Shown: positions 8,653-18,952, counted from the stretch's first letter. The stretch is 64,000 nucleotides of DNA from Aliivibrio sp. S4MY1 (GCF_028765545.1 NZ_JARACP010000004.1:186001-250000); one strand, 5' to 3'. Numbers and translations: made by a program. Notes: generated by a model not told the origin, from the sequence alone.

Positions 8653-9957
8653 ATGAAAAGTACCTTCGCCAGAACTCTTTTACTCCTTGCATCCCTTCTT
8701 ATCGCTAGTCAGGTATTCTCTTATCTCGCTGTATTTAATTACGCTTTACTACCTAGTTTGCAGCAGTTCAACCGCATTTTGGCTTATGAAGTGCGTTTAA
8801 TGTTGGCTGAAGATGTCACATTGAAAAATGGAACAAATATTCAACTAGACCAACCATTACGCCGTCAATTACTAGAGCAGCTTGGTGTCAGTATTCATGA
8901 TGAGCATGATCCTGAAATGAGAGAATATTATCAAGCAAGCCCAGTTGAATTTTTAAGTGAAGAGATGACTCAGGAGCTAGAGTCCCCAACAGAAGTACGT
9001 TTGATACTAGGGGCTGAAAGCTATGTTCTCTGGATGAAAACAGAAGCAATGCCAGAGTTTTATATGCGAATACCGCTTTCGGAGTTACAAGAAGAAGACT
9101 TTGCACCGTTATTCAGAAATAGTCTATTTATCGCCTTATTAGTAATTTTGGGTGGGTGGGCATTTATTAAAATTCAAAATCGGCCATTAATGGCTCTGCA
9201 AACCGCTGCTCGTAAAGTAGGTAAAGGTGAGATCCCAGAACCATTACCAGAAAAGGGAGCATCAGAAATTCAAGCGGTAACTCGTGCTTTTAACCAAATG
9301 TCAAAAGGGATCCAGCAGCTGGAGCAAGACAGAGCATTATTAATGGCGGGGGTGAGCCATGATATTCGTACCCCATTAACACGCATTCGTTTAGCAACCG
9401 AAATGATGTCACCTCAAGATGATTACTTAGCTGAAAGTATGATTAAAGATACCGAAGAGTGTAATGAGATCATTGGGCAGTTTATGGATTATCTTAAGCC
9501 AGTAGCAAAGCAAGATTTTGTTGATGTTGACTTGAATACCATAGTGAATGAAGTGATTTTGGCCGAAGGGGGCTATGAGCGTGAAATTAAAACCAATCTA
9601 GTTGAGATCCCTAAATCTCTTCACGGTAATGCGATAGCCATTAAACGAGTAGTGACTAATTTAGTGGTGAATGCGATCCGTTATGGTGGCGATTGGATTT
9701 CGGTATCGACTCGTGTTTCTGCTGATCATAAAACCGCTTGGGTGATTATTGAAGATAACGGCTCGGGTATTGATGAAGCCCAACTAGAGTCGGTATTTGA
9801 ACCATTTACTCGTGGTGATACAGCGCGAGGCAGTGAGGGAACTGGTTTGGGTTTGGCGATTGTTAAGCGAATTGTCGGTCAACACCAAGGTGCGGTAAGT
9901 TTATCGAACCGTCGAGAAGGTGGCTTGAAAGTGCAGGTTGAATTACCGCTGGGGTAG
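8653..9957 (+). CDS. envZ: Sensor histidine kinase EnvZ
   Basis: The 434-residue protein has an N-terminal membrane helix (residues about 8-32), a periplasmic loop, a second helix (about 155-172), a HAMP region and a kinase core. The phospho-acceptor is His236 in [13 protein letters not shown]. The ATP-binding boxes are seen as [11 protein letters not shown] (N box), IEDNGSGID (G1) and [13 protein letters not shown] (G2). It phosphorylates and dephosphorylates OmpR in the inner membrane. A strong bidirectional terminator follows at 9984-10040. Confidence 0.94.
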   Translation: MKSTFARTLLLLASLLIASQVFSYLAVFNYALLPSLQQFNRILAYEVRLMLAEDVTLKNGTNIQLDQPLRRQLLEQLGVSIHDEHDPEMREYYQASPVEFLSEEMTQELESPTEVRLILGAESYVLWMKTEAMPEFYMRIPLSELQEEDFAPLFRNSLFIALLVILGGWAFIKIQNRPLMALQTAARKVGKGEIPEPLPEKGASEIQAVTRAFNQMSKGIQQLEQDRALLMAGVSHDIRTPLTRIRLATEMMSPQDDYLAESMIKDTEECNEIIGQFMDYLKPVAKQDFVDVDLNTIVNEVILAEGGYEREIKTNLVEIPKSLHGNAIAIKRVVTNLVVNAIRYGGDWISVSTRVSADHKTAWVIIEDNGSGIDEAQLESVFEPFTRGDTARGSEGTGLGLAIVKRIVGQHQGAVSLSNRREGGLKVQVELPLG

Positions 9958-9983
9958 AGCAGTGACGAGGAAGATCGAAAGCA

Positions 9984-10040
9984 AGTAAAAACAAAAAAGA
10001 CCGCAGACGATAATCATCTGCGGTCTTTTTTGTTTTTACT
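9984..10040. terminator. Bidirectional terminator between envZ and xanP
   Basis: Two perfect 24-base arms run from AGTAAAAACAAAAAAG at 9984 to CCGCAGA at 10007, and from TCTGCGG at 10017 to ACT at 10040. With a loop of 9 bases they give a GC core flanked by A-run and T-run, so the hairpin ends transcription from both sides. Weaker pairing extends outwards towards the last codons of xanP. Confidence 0.9.
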
Positions 10041-10045
10041 CGCTT

Positions 10046-11437
10046 TTAGATCTTAGCTTCTTCTTTTTCTTCTTCAAACACTTCATTACTTGGAAGGATA
10101 ATATTAAGAAGAATCGCCGTCACACCACCTGCAGTTACACCTGATGAGAAGATGTTTTTAATCATCTCAGGCATGAACTGAAGGATCTCAGGTTTTTGCG
10201 CTAAACCAAGACCCATAGAGAAAGACATTGCCATGATTAGGATTGCACGACGGTCTAGCTCAACACGAGAGATAATACGCACACCCGCCGCAGCAATAGT
10301 ACCGAACATCACAATCGTCGCACCACCAAGTACTGGCTCAGGAATGATTTGCACCATGCTTGCAACACCAGGGAATAGGCCAAGAATAACCAACATACCC
10401 GCAATAAAATAACCAACGTAACGGCTTGCAACGCCCGTTAATAAAATCACGCCGTTGTTTTGGCTGAAGGTTGAGTTAGGAAAACTGTTAAACACGGCAG
10501 CAATAGCAGAGTTAAGGCCATCAGCTAATACGCCACCTTTGATACGTTTGATGTATACAGGACCTTTTACTGGTTGGCCTGATACTTCAGACGTTGCAGT
10601 AATATCGCCAATCGCTTCTAGCGCGGTAATTAAGAAGATCAGAACCAGAGGAATAAACAGAGACCAATCAAAGCTTAAGCCATATTGCATTGGAATTGGC
10701 AGCGCGATAAGTTCAGCGTCGTGAGCCATATCGGTATTAAGCATACCCATTGCCCATGCTGCAATGGTACCTACCGTCATTGCAATCACGATAGATGCCA
10801 TACGTAGGTAAGGATTCGTTGAGCGGTTTAGAACCACAATGATAAGTAGAACCGTACCAGCAAGGGCAAGTTTATCAAGGCTACCAAATGTACCTTCACC
10901 CATTGCAGAGTAACCGCCACCCATAGAAACTAGGCCGACTTGAATAAGTGTTAAACCAATTAATGTCACAACGATACCAGATACTAATGGCGTTATAATT
11001 TTTTGTGCGTACTCAAGAACACGAGAAAGAAAAATTTCAGCAGTCGAAGCCACTAAGATAGTGCCGAAAATCGCAGCCATCATAGTCGGAACATCAGCAC
11101 CACCAGCTTTAAGCGCCAGACCTGCACCAATGATTGGGCCTAAGAAGTTGAAGCTAGTACCTTGAACAGAAAGAAGGCCAGAGCCAATTGGACCAAAGGT
11201 TTTAATTTGAATAAAAGAAGAAATACCAGAAGCAAACAGAGACATACTAATGATGGTATTGGTTTCTGCTGCTGGGACACCAAGCGTCTGACAGATGATC
11301 AGAGATGGAGTAATAATCGCGACGAACATTGCCAATAAATGCTGAAGTGCAGCAAATAAAGTTTGCGGTAGCGGTGGACGCTCATCTAATTGATAAATCA
11401 GTTCAGATGGTTTTGTGGTGTTGTTTTTAACGGTCAT
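10046..11437 (-). CDS. xanP: Xanthine permease, NCS2 family (XanP-like)
   Basis: The 463-residue product has the length and close sequence of E. coli XanP, a proton-coupled xanthine importer of the inner membrane. It has about 12-14 membrane segments, the N-terminal [21 protein letters not shown]-like start, the segment [15 protein letters not shown] and the NCS2 motif [14 protein letters not shown] (about residues 325-338). Substrate specificity within NCS2 (xanthine versus urate) is inferred from overall similarity only. A PurR-like operator overlaps the predicted promoter about 150 bases upstream, consistent with repression when purines are plentiful. Confidence 0.88.
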   Translation of the reverse strand: MTVKNNTTKPSELIYQLDERPPLPQTLFAALQHLLAMFVAIITPSLIICQTLGVPAAETNTIISMSLFASGISSFIQIKTFGPIGSGLLSVQGTSFNFLGPIIGAGLALKAGGADVPTMMAAIFGTILVASTAEIFLSRVLEYAQKIITPLVSGIVVTLIGLTLIQVGLVSMGGGYSAMGEGTFGSLDKLALAGTVLLIIVVLNRSTNPYLRMASIVIAMTVGTIAAWAMGMLNTDMAHDAELIALPIPMQYGLSFDWSLFIPLVLIFLITALEAIGDITATSEVSGQPVKGPVYIKRIKGGVLADGLNSAIAAVFNSFPNSTFSQNNGVILLTGVASRYVGYFIAGMLVILGLFPGVASMVQIIPEPVLGGATIVMFGTIAAAGVRIISRVELDRRAILIMAMSFSMGLGLAQKPEILQFMPEMIKNIFSSGVTAGGVTAILLNIILPSNEVFEEEKEEAKI

Positions 11438-11588
11438 GGCCGATATTCCTAATAGTATAACGTTGTCTTCAAAGCTCGCTGAATGGGAGTTTGAAGTGAG
11501 TAGGCGTCAATCTGTGATTGCTGTTAATCAGAACCTATCTCTATTGGGGTTGGTTGATTAAAATGAGTTGTTAATCAATTGGGACGGT

Positions 11589-11626
11589 ATTCTATAGATA
11601 AATAAATGAAAAGCAATCGTTTGCTA
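11589..11626 (-). promoter_or_regulatory. xanP promoter with overlapping PurR-type operator
   Basis: On the minus strand TTGCTT (11611-11616) and TAGAAT (11589-11594) are spaced by 16 bases and form a good sigma-70 promoter. The 16-mer AAGCAATCGTTTGCTA at 11611-11626 is a near-palindrome that fits the PurR box core GCAA-CGTTTGC and covers the -35 hexamer. Repression by PurR is inferred from the site and from the purine-transport gene it precedes. Confidence 0.65.
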
Positions 11627-11635
11627 AAGTTTTTA

Positions 11636-11700
11636 AGAGCAGAGCTCAGATCGGTCGCAAGCTCCCTTGCAGAATTCAGAGGAGATCGTTGTGATTGCAG
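11636..11700 (+). repeat. Family-A repeat, left arm only, upstream of xanP
   Basis: The sequence matches the left half of the family-A palindrome (GATCGGTCGCAAGCTCCCTT, then GAATTCAGAGGAGATCGTTG) and stops at the point where the hairpin centre would be. A family-B element follows 10 bases later. It is one of several partial copies in the gap 11438-11903. Confidence 0.75.
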
Positions 11701-11710
11701 TGGATGAGGA

Positions 11711-11900
11711 AACTAGAAGCTATACGCTGCGCTAACTAGACCGCTTCGCTTCTATAAGAGCAAAGCGAGGGTTCAGGACTCAGGAAGATCAAAAGCGAGC
11801 ACCCCTGAATCCTGCAAGCAAAGCGTCCTGAAACCTAAAATATCACCACCAGTCATACCGGCTTCTATAGTCTCTAGTTAGCGCAGCGTATAGTCCCTAG
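11711..11900 (+). repeat. Family-B palindromic repeat with an internal repeat piece, between xanP and comF
   Basis: The outer ends ACTAGAAGCTATACGCTGCG and CGCAGCGTATAGTCCCTAG are inverted. The interior carries another repeat-like hairpin (GGTTCAGGACTCAGG to TCCTGCAAGCAAAGCGTCC) that resembles a family-A arm. The right end lies 4 bases beyond the comF stop. With the xanP leader and the half family-A element, this accounts for the 466-base gap; I see no gene in it. Confidence 0.75.
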
Positions 11901-11903
11901 CCC

Positions 11904-12611
11904 CTAACTCCGCCCTGTTCGACAAATCGTATAAACATCAATTCTCTCAACCCCCGCTTTTCTCAACTCTACACACAGCAGATCAATCGTAGCTCCTGTT
12001 GTTACCACATCATCAACAATAGCGACATGCTTTTCAGTAATCGGTTTAGCCACTTTAAATGCACCCAGCAGGTTGGTTTGTCGAAACGATCTTGAGAGTC
12101 CTTGTTGGGGCCGAGTTGCCTTAATGCGTTTTAGTATTTTGTTGTCACAGTGAGAAGTCATGTCGTTCAAGTTAAACTGTTGTGCAAGAGTCCAACCAAG
12201 ATGGTCACTTTGATTATAAGAGCGCCACCAAAAACGCTTCCAATGTAGGGGAACTGGGAGAATAAGCGGAGCAGGATCAGAGATCTGTTTACTCAGTAGT
12301 ACCCCTAAATCTTGAGCTAACCAAAAATGTTGAGCGTATTTAAGGCGACCAACGTACTCACGTAAAGGATCAGTATAATCACTAATACAAAACAAGCGAT
12401 CCCATTGTGGTGGATGGGTTAAGCACTCACCGCACACCTCTGTGTCATGTTCGGTTTGCAAGCCACATTGTCGACAACGGGGAACTTTAGGAATTAAGGC
12501 GATACACTTTTGACACCAAATTGTTTCTGAAGCAGGCATAGCCAAACGGCAATAGTCGCAATGACTCGTGCCTAATTTTTGCATTGACCTTCGAAGTAAC
12601 CTGATGAACAC
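11904..12611 (-). CDS. comF: ComF/GntX family phosphoribosyltransferase-like protein
   Basis: The 235-residue protein has an N-terminal zinc-finger region with paired Cys motifs (CDYC, CQKC, CRQCG, CGEC, about residues 18-60) and a C-terminal phosphoribosyltransferase fold with the PRPP-type motif VAIVDDVVTTGAT near residue 198. ComF proteins are needed for DNA uptake in competent bacteria. The gene is divergent from bioH with a 40-base gap, the usual arrangement in vibrios. Its stop codon lies 4 bases from a family-B repeat end. Confidence 0.88.
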   Translation of the reverse strand: MFIRLLRRSMQKLGTSHCDYCRLAMPASETIWCQKCIALIPKVPRCRQCGLQTEHDTEVCGECLTHPPQWDRLFCISDYTDPLREYVGRLKYAQHFWLAQDLGVLLSKQISDPAPLILPVPLHWKRFWWRSYNQSDHLGWTLAQQFNLNDMTSHCDNKILKRIKATRPQQGLSRSFRQTNLLGAFKVAKPITEKHVAIVDDVVTTGATIDLLCVELRKAGVERIDVYTICRTGRS

Positions 12612-12651
12612 TTAACCATCCATTATTTTTGAACACGAATAGGCAGTGTAG

Positions 12652-13422
12652 ATGACAAGTTCTCTTTATTGGCAAACGGAAGGCGAAGGTTCCGATCTGG
12701 TTCTCATTCACGGATGGGGAATGAACGGAGCGGTATGGCAACCTACGGTAGAGAAATTGCGCTCGCAATATCGAGTTCATACAGTAGATTTATCAGGTTA
12801 TGGGCACAGTGCCGAGCTTGGCAGTGCTGATTTTGATGAGATGGTGGAACAAGTATTAACTCAAGCACCAAAAAAAGCCGCGTGGCTTGGATGGTCTCTT
12901 GGTGGTTTAATTGCAACTCAAGCGGCGTTAACGGCACCTGATCGAGTAAGCCAATTAATTACCGTAGCAAGCTCGCCACGATTCTCTGCTGAAAAAGGAT
13001 GGAGAGGAATTAAACCTGTGGTGTTATCTCAGTTTACAGAGCAGCTTAAAGATGACTTTACTCTAACGGTTGAGCGCTTTATGGCATTGCAAGCGATGGG
13101 AAGTCCAAATGCTAAACAAGACATAAAACAGATAAAACGTGCGGTGTTTTCAAGACCATCACCAAATCAAGTGGCTTTAGCTACAGGTTTGGCGATTTTG
13201 GCCGATATAGATCTAAGAGAACGTCTATCTCAATTAACGATGCCAGTATGTCGAATGTACGGTCGTTTAGATGGTTTAGTACCCATTAAAGTTGCTCAAG
13301 ATATGGATACCTTGCTCCCTAATTCAAGTAAGGTGGTATTTGAGCAAGCCTCACACGCACCATTTATTTCGCACAGTGATGAGTTTATCGCTGAGCTGCG
13401 CTATTTTTTACAGCAACAATAG
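12652..13422 (+). CDS. bioH: Pimeloyl-ACP methyl ester carboxylesterase BioH
   Basis: BioH hydrolyses pimeloyl-ACP methyl ester in biotin synthesis. The 256-residue alpha/beta hydrolase has the full triad at the same numbering as the E. coli enzyme: Ser82 in GWSLGG, Asp207 in GRLDGLVP and His235 in ASHAPF. The oxyanion segment HGWGMNGAVWQP is also present. The protein is cytoplasmic. The gene stands divergent from comF and is followed by a small palindromic repeat. Confidence 0.95.
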   Translation: MTSSLYWQTEGEGSDLVLIHGWGMNGAVWQPTVEKLRSQYRVHTVDLSGYGHSAELGSADFDEMVEQVLTQAPKKAAWLGWSLGGLIATQAALTAPDRVSQLITVASSPRFSAEKGWRGIKPVVLSQFTEQLKDDFTLTVERFMALQAMGSPNAKQDIKQIKRAVFSRPSPNQVALATGLAILADIDLRERLSQLTMPVCRMYGRLDGLVPIKVAQDMDTLLPNSSKVVFEQASHAPFISHSDEFIAELRYFLQQQ

Positions 13423-13435
13423 CGATATGATTTTT

Positions 13436-13483
13436 ATACCAATGTAACTAATTAAATGATCAGATAATTAATGGAATTGGTAT
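13436..13483 (+). repeat. 48-base hairpin repeat after bioH
   Basis: The ends ATACCAAT and ATTGGTAT are inverted, the inner arms ACTAATTAAATGATC and GATAATTAAT are partly complementary, and TGATCA is at the centre. This style of ATACCAAT hairpin is common between genes in vibrios and relatives. Only one copy is in this window, so a terminator function for bioH is equally possible. Confidence 0.5.
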
Positions 13484-13522
13484 CAGTTTATTACGCCTAG
13501 TTTTTCGATAAGGAAACGTTTT

Positions 13523-13999
13523 ATGAACTTTTCAACTAACAGTATTAGCGTGCCGCTTATTGCACCTTCTGTTAATTTGCCAACAGAACAAGTAGCACGT
13601 GAAAATCGTGTTAAAAAGCCTGTTGTAGCAACGACAAAGATGAGTGAGACGACGTCTGAAAAAGCGATTAAAGGCGACGATAAACAACATAAGCGTGATG
13701 CGTGGGAACCATCAGACCACCCCGGTTATGATGTGCTTGAAGAGAAAGAAAAAAAACCTCATATCGGCACCTTGTATGATGTCGATGATGATTTAGCAAA
13801 ACTTGCTCGATTGTTGTCGTTAGATACGTATGCGCAAGGTGAGGGTACGGGGTACACCATGCGTTTCAATCTACCTAAAGAACTATTAGATAAATTGGCT
13901 GAGATGGGGAGAATGGTTCGCAGACGCAGTGTGATCAGTTTTCATTATGATAAAGCGGTAGTGCCGAATAACCCGTCGGATATATTGGCAGTGCTTTAA
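13523..13999 (+). CDS. Conserved Vibrionaceae protein of unknown function, 158 aa
   Basis: This is a 158-residue soluble protein with no signal peptide or membrane helix. The first 75 residues are Lys/Thr/Glu-rich and look disordered. The rest (DVDDDLAKLARLLSLDTYAQ onwards, to about residue 158) looks folded and includes FNLPKELLDKLAEMGRMVRRRS. A similar gene sits between bioH and tex in other vibrios as I recall, which supports it being real. A ribosome-binding site AAGGAAA precedes the ATG by about 6 bases. The function is unknown. Confidence 0.75.
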   Translation: MNFSTNSISVPLIAPSVNLPTEQVARENRVKKPVVATTKMSETTSEKAIKGDDKQHKRDAWEPSDHPGYDVLEEKEKKPHIGTLYDVDDDLAKLARLLSLDTYAQGEGTGYTMRFNLPKELLDKLAEMGRMVRRRSVISFHYDKAVVPNNPSDILAVL

Positions 14000-14279
14000 G
14001 AGCAGAGTTCAGTTCGGTCGCAAGCTCCCTTGCAGATTTCAGAAGTGATCGTTGTGATTACAGCGATCATCATACTGTTCCCTCCTCTTAATAAGGGGAG
14101 GGTTAGGGAGGGGTTGTTGCGATACCGGTCGAATTGAATACAAATCTACCTTGATCATACGCTGTTAGTTCTTGACCCCCTCCCAGCCTCCCCCTTACTA
14201 AGGGGGAGGAGCTAAAAGCTAAAAGCTAAAAGCTAAAAGCAAGTGCCTCTGAATTCTGCAAGCGTAGCGATCTGAACTC
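13999..14279 (+). repeat. Composite family-A repeat with a nested family-D element and a 7-bp tandem array
   Basis: The left arm (to about 14070) and right arm (GTGCCTCTGAATTCTGCAAG onward, ending GATCTGAACTCT at 14279) are the two halves of a family-A palindrome. Between them lies a family-D element (14081-14210) with ends CCTCCTCTTAATAAGG and CCTTACTAAGGGGGAGG, followed by four copies of GCTAAAA. A piece of a third repeat type (GTAGCGTCTCAAGGATGAAG) runs on to about 14340. Together these fill the 367-base gap 14000-14366; no gene is visible. Confidence 0.75.
14211..14238 (+). repeat. 7-bp tandem array, GCTAAAA x4
   Basis: Four exact copies of GCTAAAA lie in a row at the junction of the family-D element and the right arm of family A. 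Copy number probably varies by slippage. Confidence 0.85.
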
Positions 14280-14366
14280 TAGATCTTGCTCTTCTCAAGC
14301 GTAGCGTCTCAAGGATGAAGTCCGCCTTAAGCGCAGCGCCCTTCAGCAACTTGTTGCGTCCTGCTC

Positions 14367-16703
14367 TTACTTCTTCGCCTTCGCAAACGCCGCTGCAAAC
14401 GCACCGCCCATCGCAGCATTACCAACATCATTGCTTTGACGCTGCTGTCTTGCCGAAGATGAAGGTCTTGCAGCATGAGAACGTTCATTACGTTGCGGTG
14501 TTTTATTTGACTGACATTGAGGGCGGTTATCTTCACCTGGCTGATCATTCAAGCGCATAGAAAGGGCAATACGCTTACGTTGCACATCTATTTCCATAAC
14601 CTTCACTTTAACGATATCGCCAGCTTTAACCACTTCACGCGGGTCAGAAATAAAAGTATCGCTCAGTGCAGAGATATGAACTAAACCATCTTGATGAACA
14701 CCAATATCAACAAAGGCACCAAAGTTGGCTACGTTAGACACCACACCTTCTAGAACCATACCTAGCTCAAGATCCGACACCGTATTTACGCCATCTGCAA
14801 AGGTTGCCGTTTTAAACTCAGGACGCGGATCTCGGCCTGGCTTGTCAAGCTCAGAGATAATGTCCGTTACCGTTGGTAAACCAAAATCCGCACTAATGTA
14901 ATCGTTAGCAGCAACTGAGCGTAAGAATTCAGTGTTACCAATAATCGCATCAATCGCTTTACCGTTTTTCTCTGCAATTGATTTTACAACAGGGTAAGCT
15001 TCAGGGTGAACGGCTGATGCATCCAGTGGATTTTTACCATTCATTACACGTAAGAAGCCAGCACACTGTTCAAACGCTTTAGGCCCTAAACGAGCGACTT
15101 TTTTCAGTGTTGTACGATTTTCAAAACGGCCATTTTCATCGCGGTAATCAACAATATTTTGTGCGATCGTCGTTGATAAGCCAGCAACTCGCGTTAATAA
15201 TGCAGAAGACGCCGTATTTACATCAACACCTACGGCATTTACACAGTCTTCAATAACCGCATCTAATTTTTTCGCTAGTTGGCTTTGGCTAACATCGTGT
15301 TGATATTGACCAACACCAATCGCTTTAGGATCGATTTTTACTAGCTCTGCCAGTGGATCTTGCAAGCGACGAGCGATAGATACCGCGCCACGGATCGATA
15401 CATCTAAATCTGGGAACTCTTTTGCTGCCAATTCAGAAGCAGAATAGACAGATGCACCTGCTTCACTTACGATGATTTTCGCCGTTGATAGGCCTGCATC
15501 TTTAAGTAGGTTACCAACAAACGCATCGGTTTCACGTGAAGCGGTACCATTACCAATCGCAATCAAATCCACGTTATGTTTTTTAATTAACGTTTCAATT
15601 GTGTGTGCAGATTTAGCTATTTGGTTGTGAGGTTGGTTAGGGTAGATAGTATCTGTTGCTAATACCTTACCTGTTGCATCTACAACGGCAACTTTAGTAC
15701 CAGTACGTAAACCCGGATCTAAACCTAATGTGGTTTTAAGACCAGCAGGTGCCGCCATTAATAAGTCTTTAAGGTTAGTAGCAAAAACATCAATCGCTTC
15801 GTTTTCAGAACGCTCTTTTAATGCGCCCATTAACTCGGTTTCCATGTGCATTAAAATCTTAATGCGCCATGCCCAGCTGATCACTTGCTTACGCCACAAA
15901 TCGGCAGGTTGAGAACCTAGGGTAATACCATAATGATTAGCGATGATGATTTCACAGTAAGAGCCTCGAACGCCTTCTTCTTGATTTGGGTCAGCGTTAA
16001 TTGATAGCTGTAAGAAACCTTCGTTACGGCCACGAAGCATTGCAAGTGCACGGTGAGAAGGAACACGTGTTAGCTTTTCATTATGCTCAAAGTAATCTTT
16101 AAACTTTTCACCAGCGTGCTCTTGGCCATCGACCATTTTAGAGCTTAATTCCGCATTTGTGGTTAAGTAGTTACGTACTTTTTCAAGAAGGTTTGCATCT
16201 TCAGCCATACGCTCCATCAAGATGGCACGAGCACCATCCAATACCGCTTTGGTATCTGCAAATCCGTTATCGGCATCAATGTACGATTGAGCGACATCTT
16301 CTGGATTATTTTCAGGCTGTGTCCACAGTAAATCTGCTAGCGGTTCAATACCGGCTTCAATGGCGATTTGACCTTTAGTTCGGCGCTTACGTTTGAAAGG
16401 TAAGTACAAGTCTTCAAGACGGGTTTTACTGTCGGCATCTAAAATCTCACGCTCTAATTCAGGCGTCAGTTTGTCTTGTTCTTTGATCGATTTTAAAATT
16501 GATTGACGACGATCATCTAATTCACGCAAGTAAGTTAAACGCGTATCAAGGGTACGAAGTTGAGTATCATCCAAGCCTTCAGTGACTTCTTTACGGTAAC
16601 GCGCAATAAATGGAATGGTGCTGCCTTCGTCAATCAATTGAACGGCTGCTGCAACTTGTTGAGGGCGAACGTTAAGTTCTTTGGCAATTATATTTATTAT
16701 CAT
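14367..16703 (-). CDS. tex: Tex, RNA-binding transcriptional accessory protein
   Basis: The 778-residue product has the Tex architecture: an N-terminal helical domain ([19 protein letters not shown]), a YqgF-like nuclease fold ([20 protein letters not shown] near residues 328-347), helix-hairpin-helix repeats ([16 protein letters not shown], about 498-513) and a C-terminal S1 RNA-binding domain ([20 protein letters not shown], about 649-668). Tex affects transcription and ribosome-related RNA handling. The last 60 residues are a low-complexity tail rich in Gln, Arg, Ser and Ala. The gene is a single unit with repeats on both flanks. Confidence 0.95.
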   Translation of the reverse strand: MIINIIAKELNVRPQQVAAAVQLIDEGSTIPFIARYRKEVTEGLDDTQLRTLDTRLTYLRELDDRRQSILKSIKEQDKLTPELEREILDADSKTRLEDLYLPFKRKRRTKGQIAIEAGIEPLADLLWTQPENNPEDVAQSYIDADNGFADTKAVLDGARAILMERMAEDANLLEKVRNYLTTNAELSSKMVDGQEHAGEKFKDYFEHNEKLTRVPSHRALAMLRGRNEGFLQLSINADPNQEEGVRGSYCEIIIANHYGITLGSQPADLWRKQVISWAWRIKILMHMETELMGALKERSENEAIDVFATNLKDLLMAAPAGLKTTLGLDPGLRTGTKVAVVDATGKVLATDTIYPNQPHNQIAKSAHTIETLIKKHNVDLIAIGNGTASRETDAFVGNLLKDAGLSTAKIIVSEAGASVYSASELAAKEFPDLDVSIRGAVSIARRLQDPLAELVKIDPKAIGVGQYQHDVSQSQLAKKLDAVIEDCVNAVGVDVNTASSALLTRVAGLSTTIAQNIVDYRDENGRFENRTTLKKVARLGPKAFEQCAGFLRVMNGKNPLDASAVHPEAYPVVKSIAEKNGKAIDAIIGNTEFLRSVAANDYISADFGLPTVTDIISELDKPGRDPRPEFKTATFADGVNTVSDLELGMVLEGVVSNVANFGAFVDIGVHQDGLVHISALSDTFISDPREVVKAGDIVKVKVMEIDVQRKRIALSMRLNDQPGEDNRPQCQSNKTPQRNERSHAARPSSSARQQRQSNDVGNAAMGGAFAAAFAKAKK

Positions 16704-16780
16704 TTTTGATTCTTTTTAATTAATTAAAAGCGTGTGATTAGGCTGTTTGTTTTAACTAGGTTTCAGGTCTCAAGAGATAC

Positions 16781-16885
16781 AGAGTTCAGATCGCTTCGCT
16801 GGCAGAATTCAGAGGTGATCGCTTTAAATTCAACGATTACTTCTGAACTCTGCAAGGGAGCTTGCGACCGATCTGAATTCTGCTC
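16781..16885 (+). repeat. Family-A palindromic repeat between greB and tex
   Basis: The complete element runs from AGAGTTCAGATCGCTTCGCT to GCTTGCGACCGATCTGAATT. The left arm is of the short type (GATCGCTTCGCT) and the right arm of the long type (GGGAGCTTGCGACCGATC). The centre holds a short loop around GCTTTAAATTCAACGA. It lies in the gap between greB and tex. Confidence 0.85.
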
Positions 16886-16901
16886 TTCCTCGTTCTTGCT
16901 C

Positions 16902-17369
16902 CTAGTACCTAATCGAATTCACAAACCACTCTTTATTCCCTTCAGGCGTCTTTACTACTGCCTCTTCATCGACTTCTTTCTTGATCAGCGCTCGCGCCAT
17001 AGGGGAATCAATCGAGATGTAATCGTGACGACCAAAAATTTCATCTGGGCCGACAATGCGAAAAGAAAGGGTATCGCCTTGTTCGTTTTCAATTTCAACG
17101 AACGCACCGAAAAAGATTTTTCCATCTTGTTGAGGAGAGTAGTCGACCACTTTTACTTGGTCTAAACGCTTACGCAAATAGCGCACACGACGGTCTATTT
17201 CACGCAGGCGTTTTTTATTGTATTGATAATCCGCATTTTCACTGCGATCACCAAGGCTTGCCGCCCAGGTCACCTTTTTAGTGACTTCAGGGCGCTCTTC
17301 CTTCCATAGAAACGTGAGTTCATCTTGTAGCTTATTGAATCCCTCACGAGTAATTAAATTGGTTTTCAT
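16902..17369 (-). CDS. greB: Transcription elongation factor GreB
   Basis: GreB stimulates transcript cleavage by backtracked RNA polymerase. The 155-residue protein has the N-terminal coiled coil with the acidic tip (SLGDRSENADYQYNKKRLRE) and the C-terminal FKBP-like domain (GDTLSFRIVGPDEIFGRHDY, SPMARALIKKEVDEEAVV). Length and basic patches fit GreB rather than GreA. The gene lies about 32 bases downstream of lpxL on the same strand, so it may be co-transcribed with slmA and lpxL. Confidence 0.95.
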   Translation of the reverse strand: MKTNLITREGFNKLQDELTFLWKEERPEVTKKVTWAASLGDRSENADYQYNKKRLREIDRRVRYLRKRLDQVKVVDYSPQQDGKIFFGAFVEIENEQGDTLSFRIVGPDEIFGRHDYISIDSPMARALIKKEVDEEAVVKTPEGNKEWFVNSIRY

Positions 17370-17401
17370 TTCTCTTCCTTGAAAGGCATATGCTTTCTGT
17401 G

Positions 17402-18340
17402 CTAATCGTAGCGAATGCCTTTCTTAATGCTTGGATCTTCCATGGTTTTAAAACGCTTATGTAGCCACATCCATTGTGGGATACCACGTAAAATGACACG
17501 TTCTACTGCTTGGTTCATTACTGTTGCGACGCCAACGGGATCTTTCTTCGGAAATTGCTCACTAATGTCATTATCAATTTGTAGGTGATAATTATTGTAA
17601 GTTCTAAATCCAGAAGCAGTAACGACAGCACATTTACTTGCGCTGATTAAAATGTCAGAGCCAACCGTAGTGCAAGCGTCTGGTACTGCAAAGAAAGGCA
17701 CAAATACGGAGTTTTTACGGTTGTAGTCGTGATCAGGTAAATACCATAAACGCTCGCCTTTTCGTAATACACGCAGCATGCCTTTTACGTCTTTTCTGTC
17801 CACCATATGATGACCAAAACGAGTACGGCCCCAGTATTGAATGAAATCATACGCTGGGTTAGTGTGTGGACGATAAACACCATAACCCGGTGCAAATAGA
17901 GAGAAGGCACGTGCAGTTAACTCAAGGTTTAATGCGTGTACACAGACAACAAGTACGCCTCGTCCTTGTGCTTCAAGATCAAGCATGTGTTGTTTATTCT
18001 CAAAACTAAAATGCTTTTCAATACGCCAATTTGGCCAGACCCATGCAATTGCCGTTTCAAAAATGGCTAATCCTGAGTTTTTAAAATTCTCAATAACAAT
18101 GGCTTCACGCTCTGACGATGCCATTTCTGGGAAAGCGAGTTCTAAATTTCGGCGTGCCACATGAGTTCGGGATTTACCTAACTTTAAGCCTAATAATCCA
18201 ATCGCTCGACCAAGTTTATTGGTTGCCTTATAAGGAAGAAGAGTAACGGTAGCGAACAATAAACCAAACCCAAACCAAACACCCCAGTATTTAGGGTGAA
18301 GTAGGGCGGTAGAAAATTGCGGAGCTGGGTACTTTGACAT
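17402..18340 (-). CDS. lpxL: Lipid A late acyltransferase (LpxL-type)
   Basis: The 312-residue product belongs to the LpxL/LpxM/LpxP lysophospholipid acyltransferase-like family, which adds a secondary acyl chain to Kdo2-lipid IVA at the inner membrane. The catalytic H-X4-E motif is His135-Glu140 in VHALNLE. An N-terminal hydrophobic anchor (about residues 18-36) is present and FSTALLHPKYWGVWFGF resembles LpxL. In Vibrio the exact chain (myristate, laurate or 3-hydroxylaurate) differs between paralogs, so chain specificity is not assigned. The gene starts 21 bases after slmA. Confidence 0.88.
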   Translation of the reverse strand: MSKYPAPQFSTALLHPKYWGVWFGFGLLFATVTLLPYKATNKLGRAIGLLGLKLGKSRTHVARRNLELAFPEMASSEREAIVIENFKNSGLAIFETAIAWVWPNWRIEKHFSFENKQHMLDLEAQGRGVLVVCVHALNLELTARAFSLFAPGYGVYRPHTNPAYDFIQYWGRTRFGHHMVDRKDVKGMLRVLRKGERLWYLPDHDYNRKNSVFVPFFAVPDACTTVGSDILISASKCAVVTASGFRTYNNYHLQIDNDISEQFPKKDPVGVATVMNQAVERVILRGIPQWMWLHKRFKTMEDPSIKKGIRYD

Positions 18341-18361
18341 CGTAAACCTATTTAAATCAAA

Positions 18362-18952
18362 CTATCGAATTTGAGCACTAAGCAGCGCCCAATATTCATT
18401 AAAATTAGCGGTTGGTTGGTATTTAAAATCTGAACGCACAAAACGACAGAAGCTGCCTTCAACTTGACCAACAAGTTGTGCTGCTAAAATGGCTTCATCA
18501 ACAGGAAACGCTTTACCTTCACGCAGCATACGTTCACGAAGGATCTGTTTAAACTGCAGTTCAATACGTTCAAATAACTGACTGATACGCTCACGAAGCC
18601 GCTCATTTTCAAACATTAAAGCATGACCCGTCATAATACGAGTTAACCCCGGATTACGCTCTGCAAATGCCAGTAGCAGTTTTAATAATAGTTCAATACG
18701 TTTTAATGTATCTTTTTCGTCTTCAATAATTCGATTAATACGAGAAAATAAAGAGTCTTCAATAAACTCAATCAAGCCTTCAAACATTTTTGCTTTGCTT
18801 GGAAAGTGACGATATAACGCTGCTTCAGAGACACCCACTTGTTTGGCAAGTTTAGCGGTAGTAATGCGTGAAGCACCTTCGTTAGATTCCAGCATTTCTG
18901 CTAGCGCTTGTAATATTTCATCACGACGATTTGTTTTTTTTGTTGTCGTCAT
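18362..18952 (-). CDS. slmA: Nucleoid occlusion factor SlmA
   Basis: SlmA is a TetR-family DNA-binding protein that blocks FtsZ ring assembly over the nucleoid. The 196-residue length matches the family. The helix-turn-helix reads [20 protein letters not shown] (about residues 31-50), and the C-terminal dimer/FtsZ-binding part includes [17 protein letters not shown]. It sits downstream of coaBC, as in other gamma-proteobacteria, but a family-A plus half family-B repeat fills the gap between them. Confidence 0.95.
   Translation of the reverse strand: MTTTKKTNRRDEILQALAEMLESNEGASRITTAKLAKQVGVSEAALYRHFPSKAKMFEGLIEFIEDSLFSRINRIIEDEKDTLKRIELLLKLLLAFAERNPGLTRIMTGHALMFENERLRERISQLFERIELQFKQILRERMLREGKAFPVDEAILAAQLVGQVEGSFCRFVRSDFKYQPTANFNEYWALLSAQIR

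Noticed and set aside
11438-11588. Purine or xanthine riboswitch in the xanP leader
   Set aside because: I found a weak hairpin (TTGATTAACAA near 11570) but not the conserved loops of purine or xanthine aptamers.
16781-16885. Integron attC sites for the palindromic repeats
   Set aside because: No attC core GTTRRRY/RYYYAAC ends, no integrase gene, and the repeats separate conserved housekeeping genes instead of cassettes.
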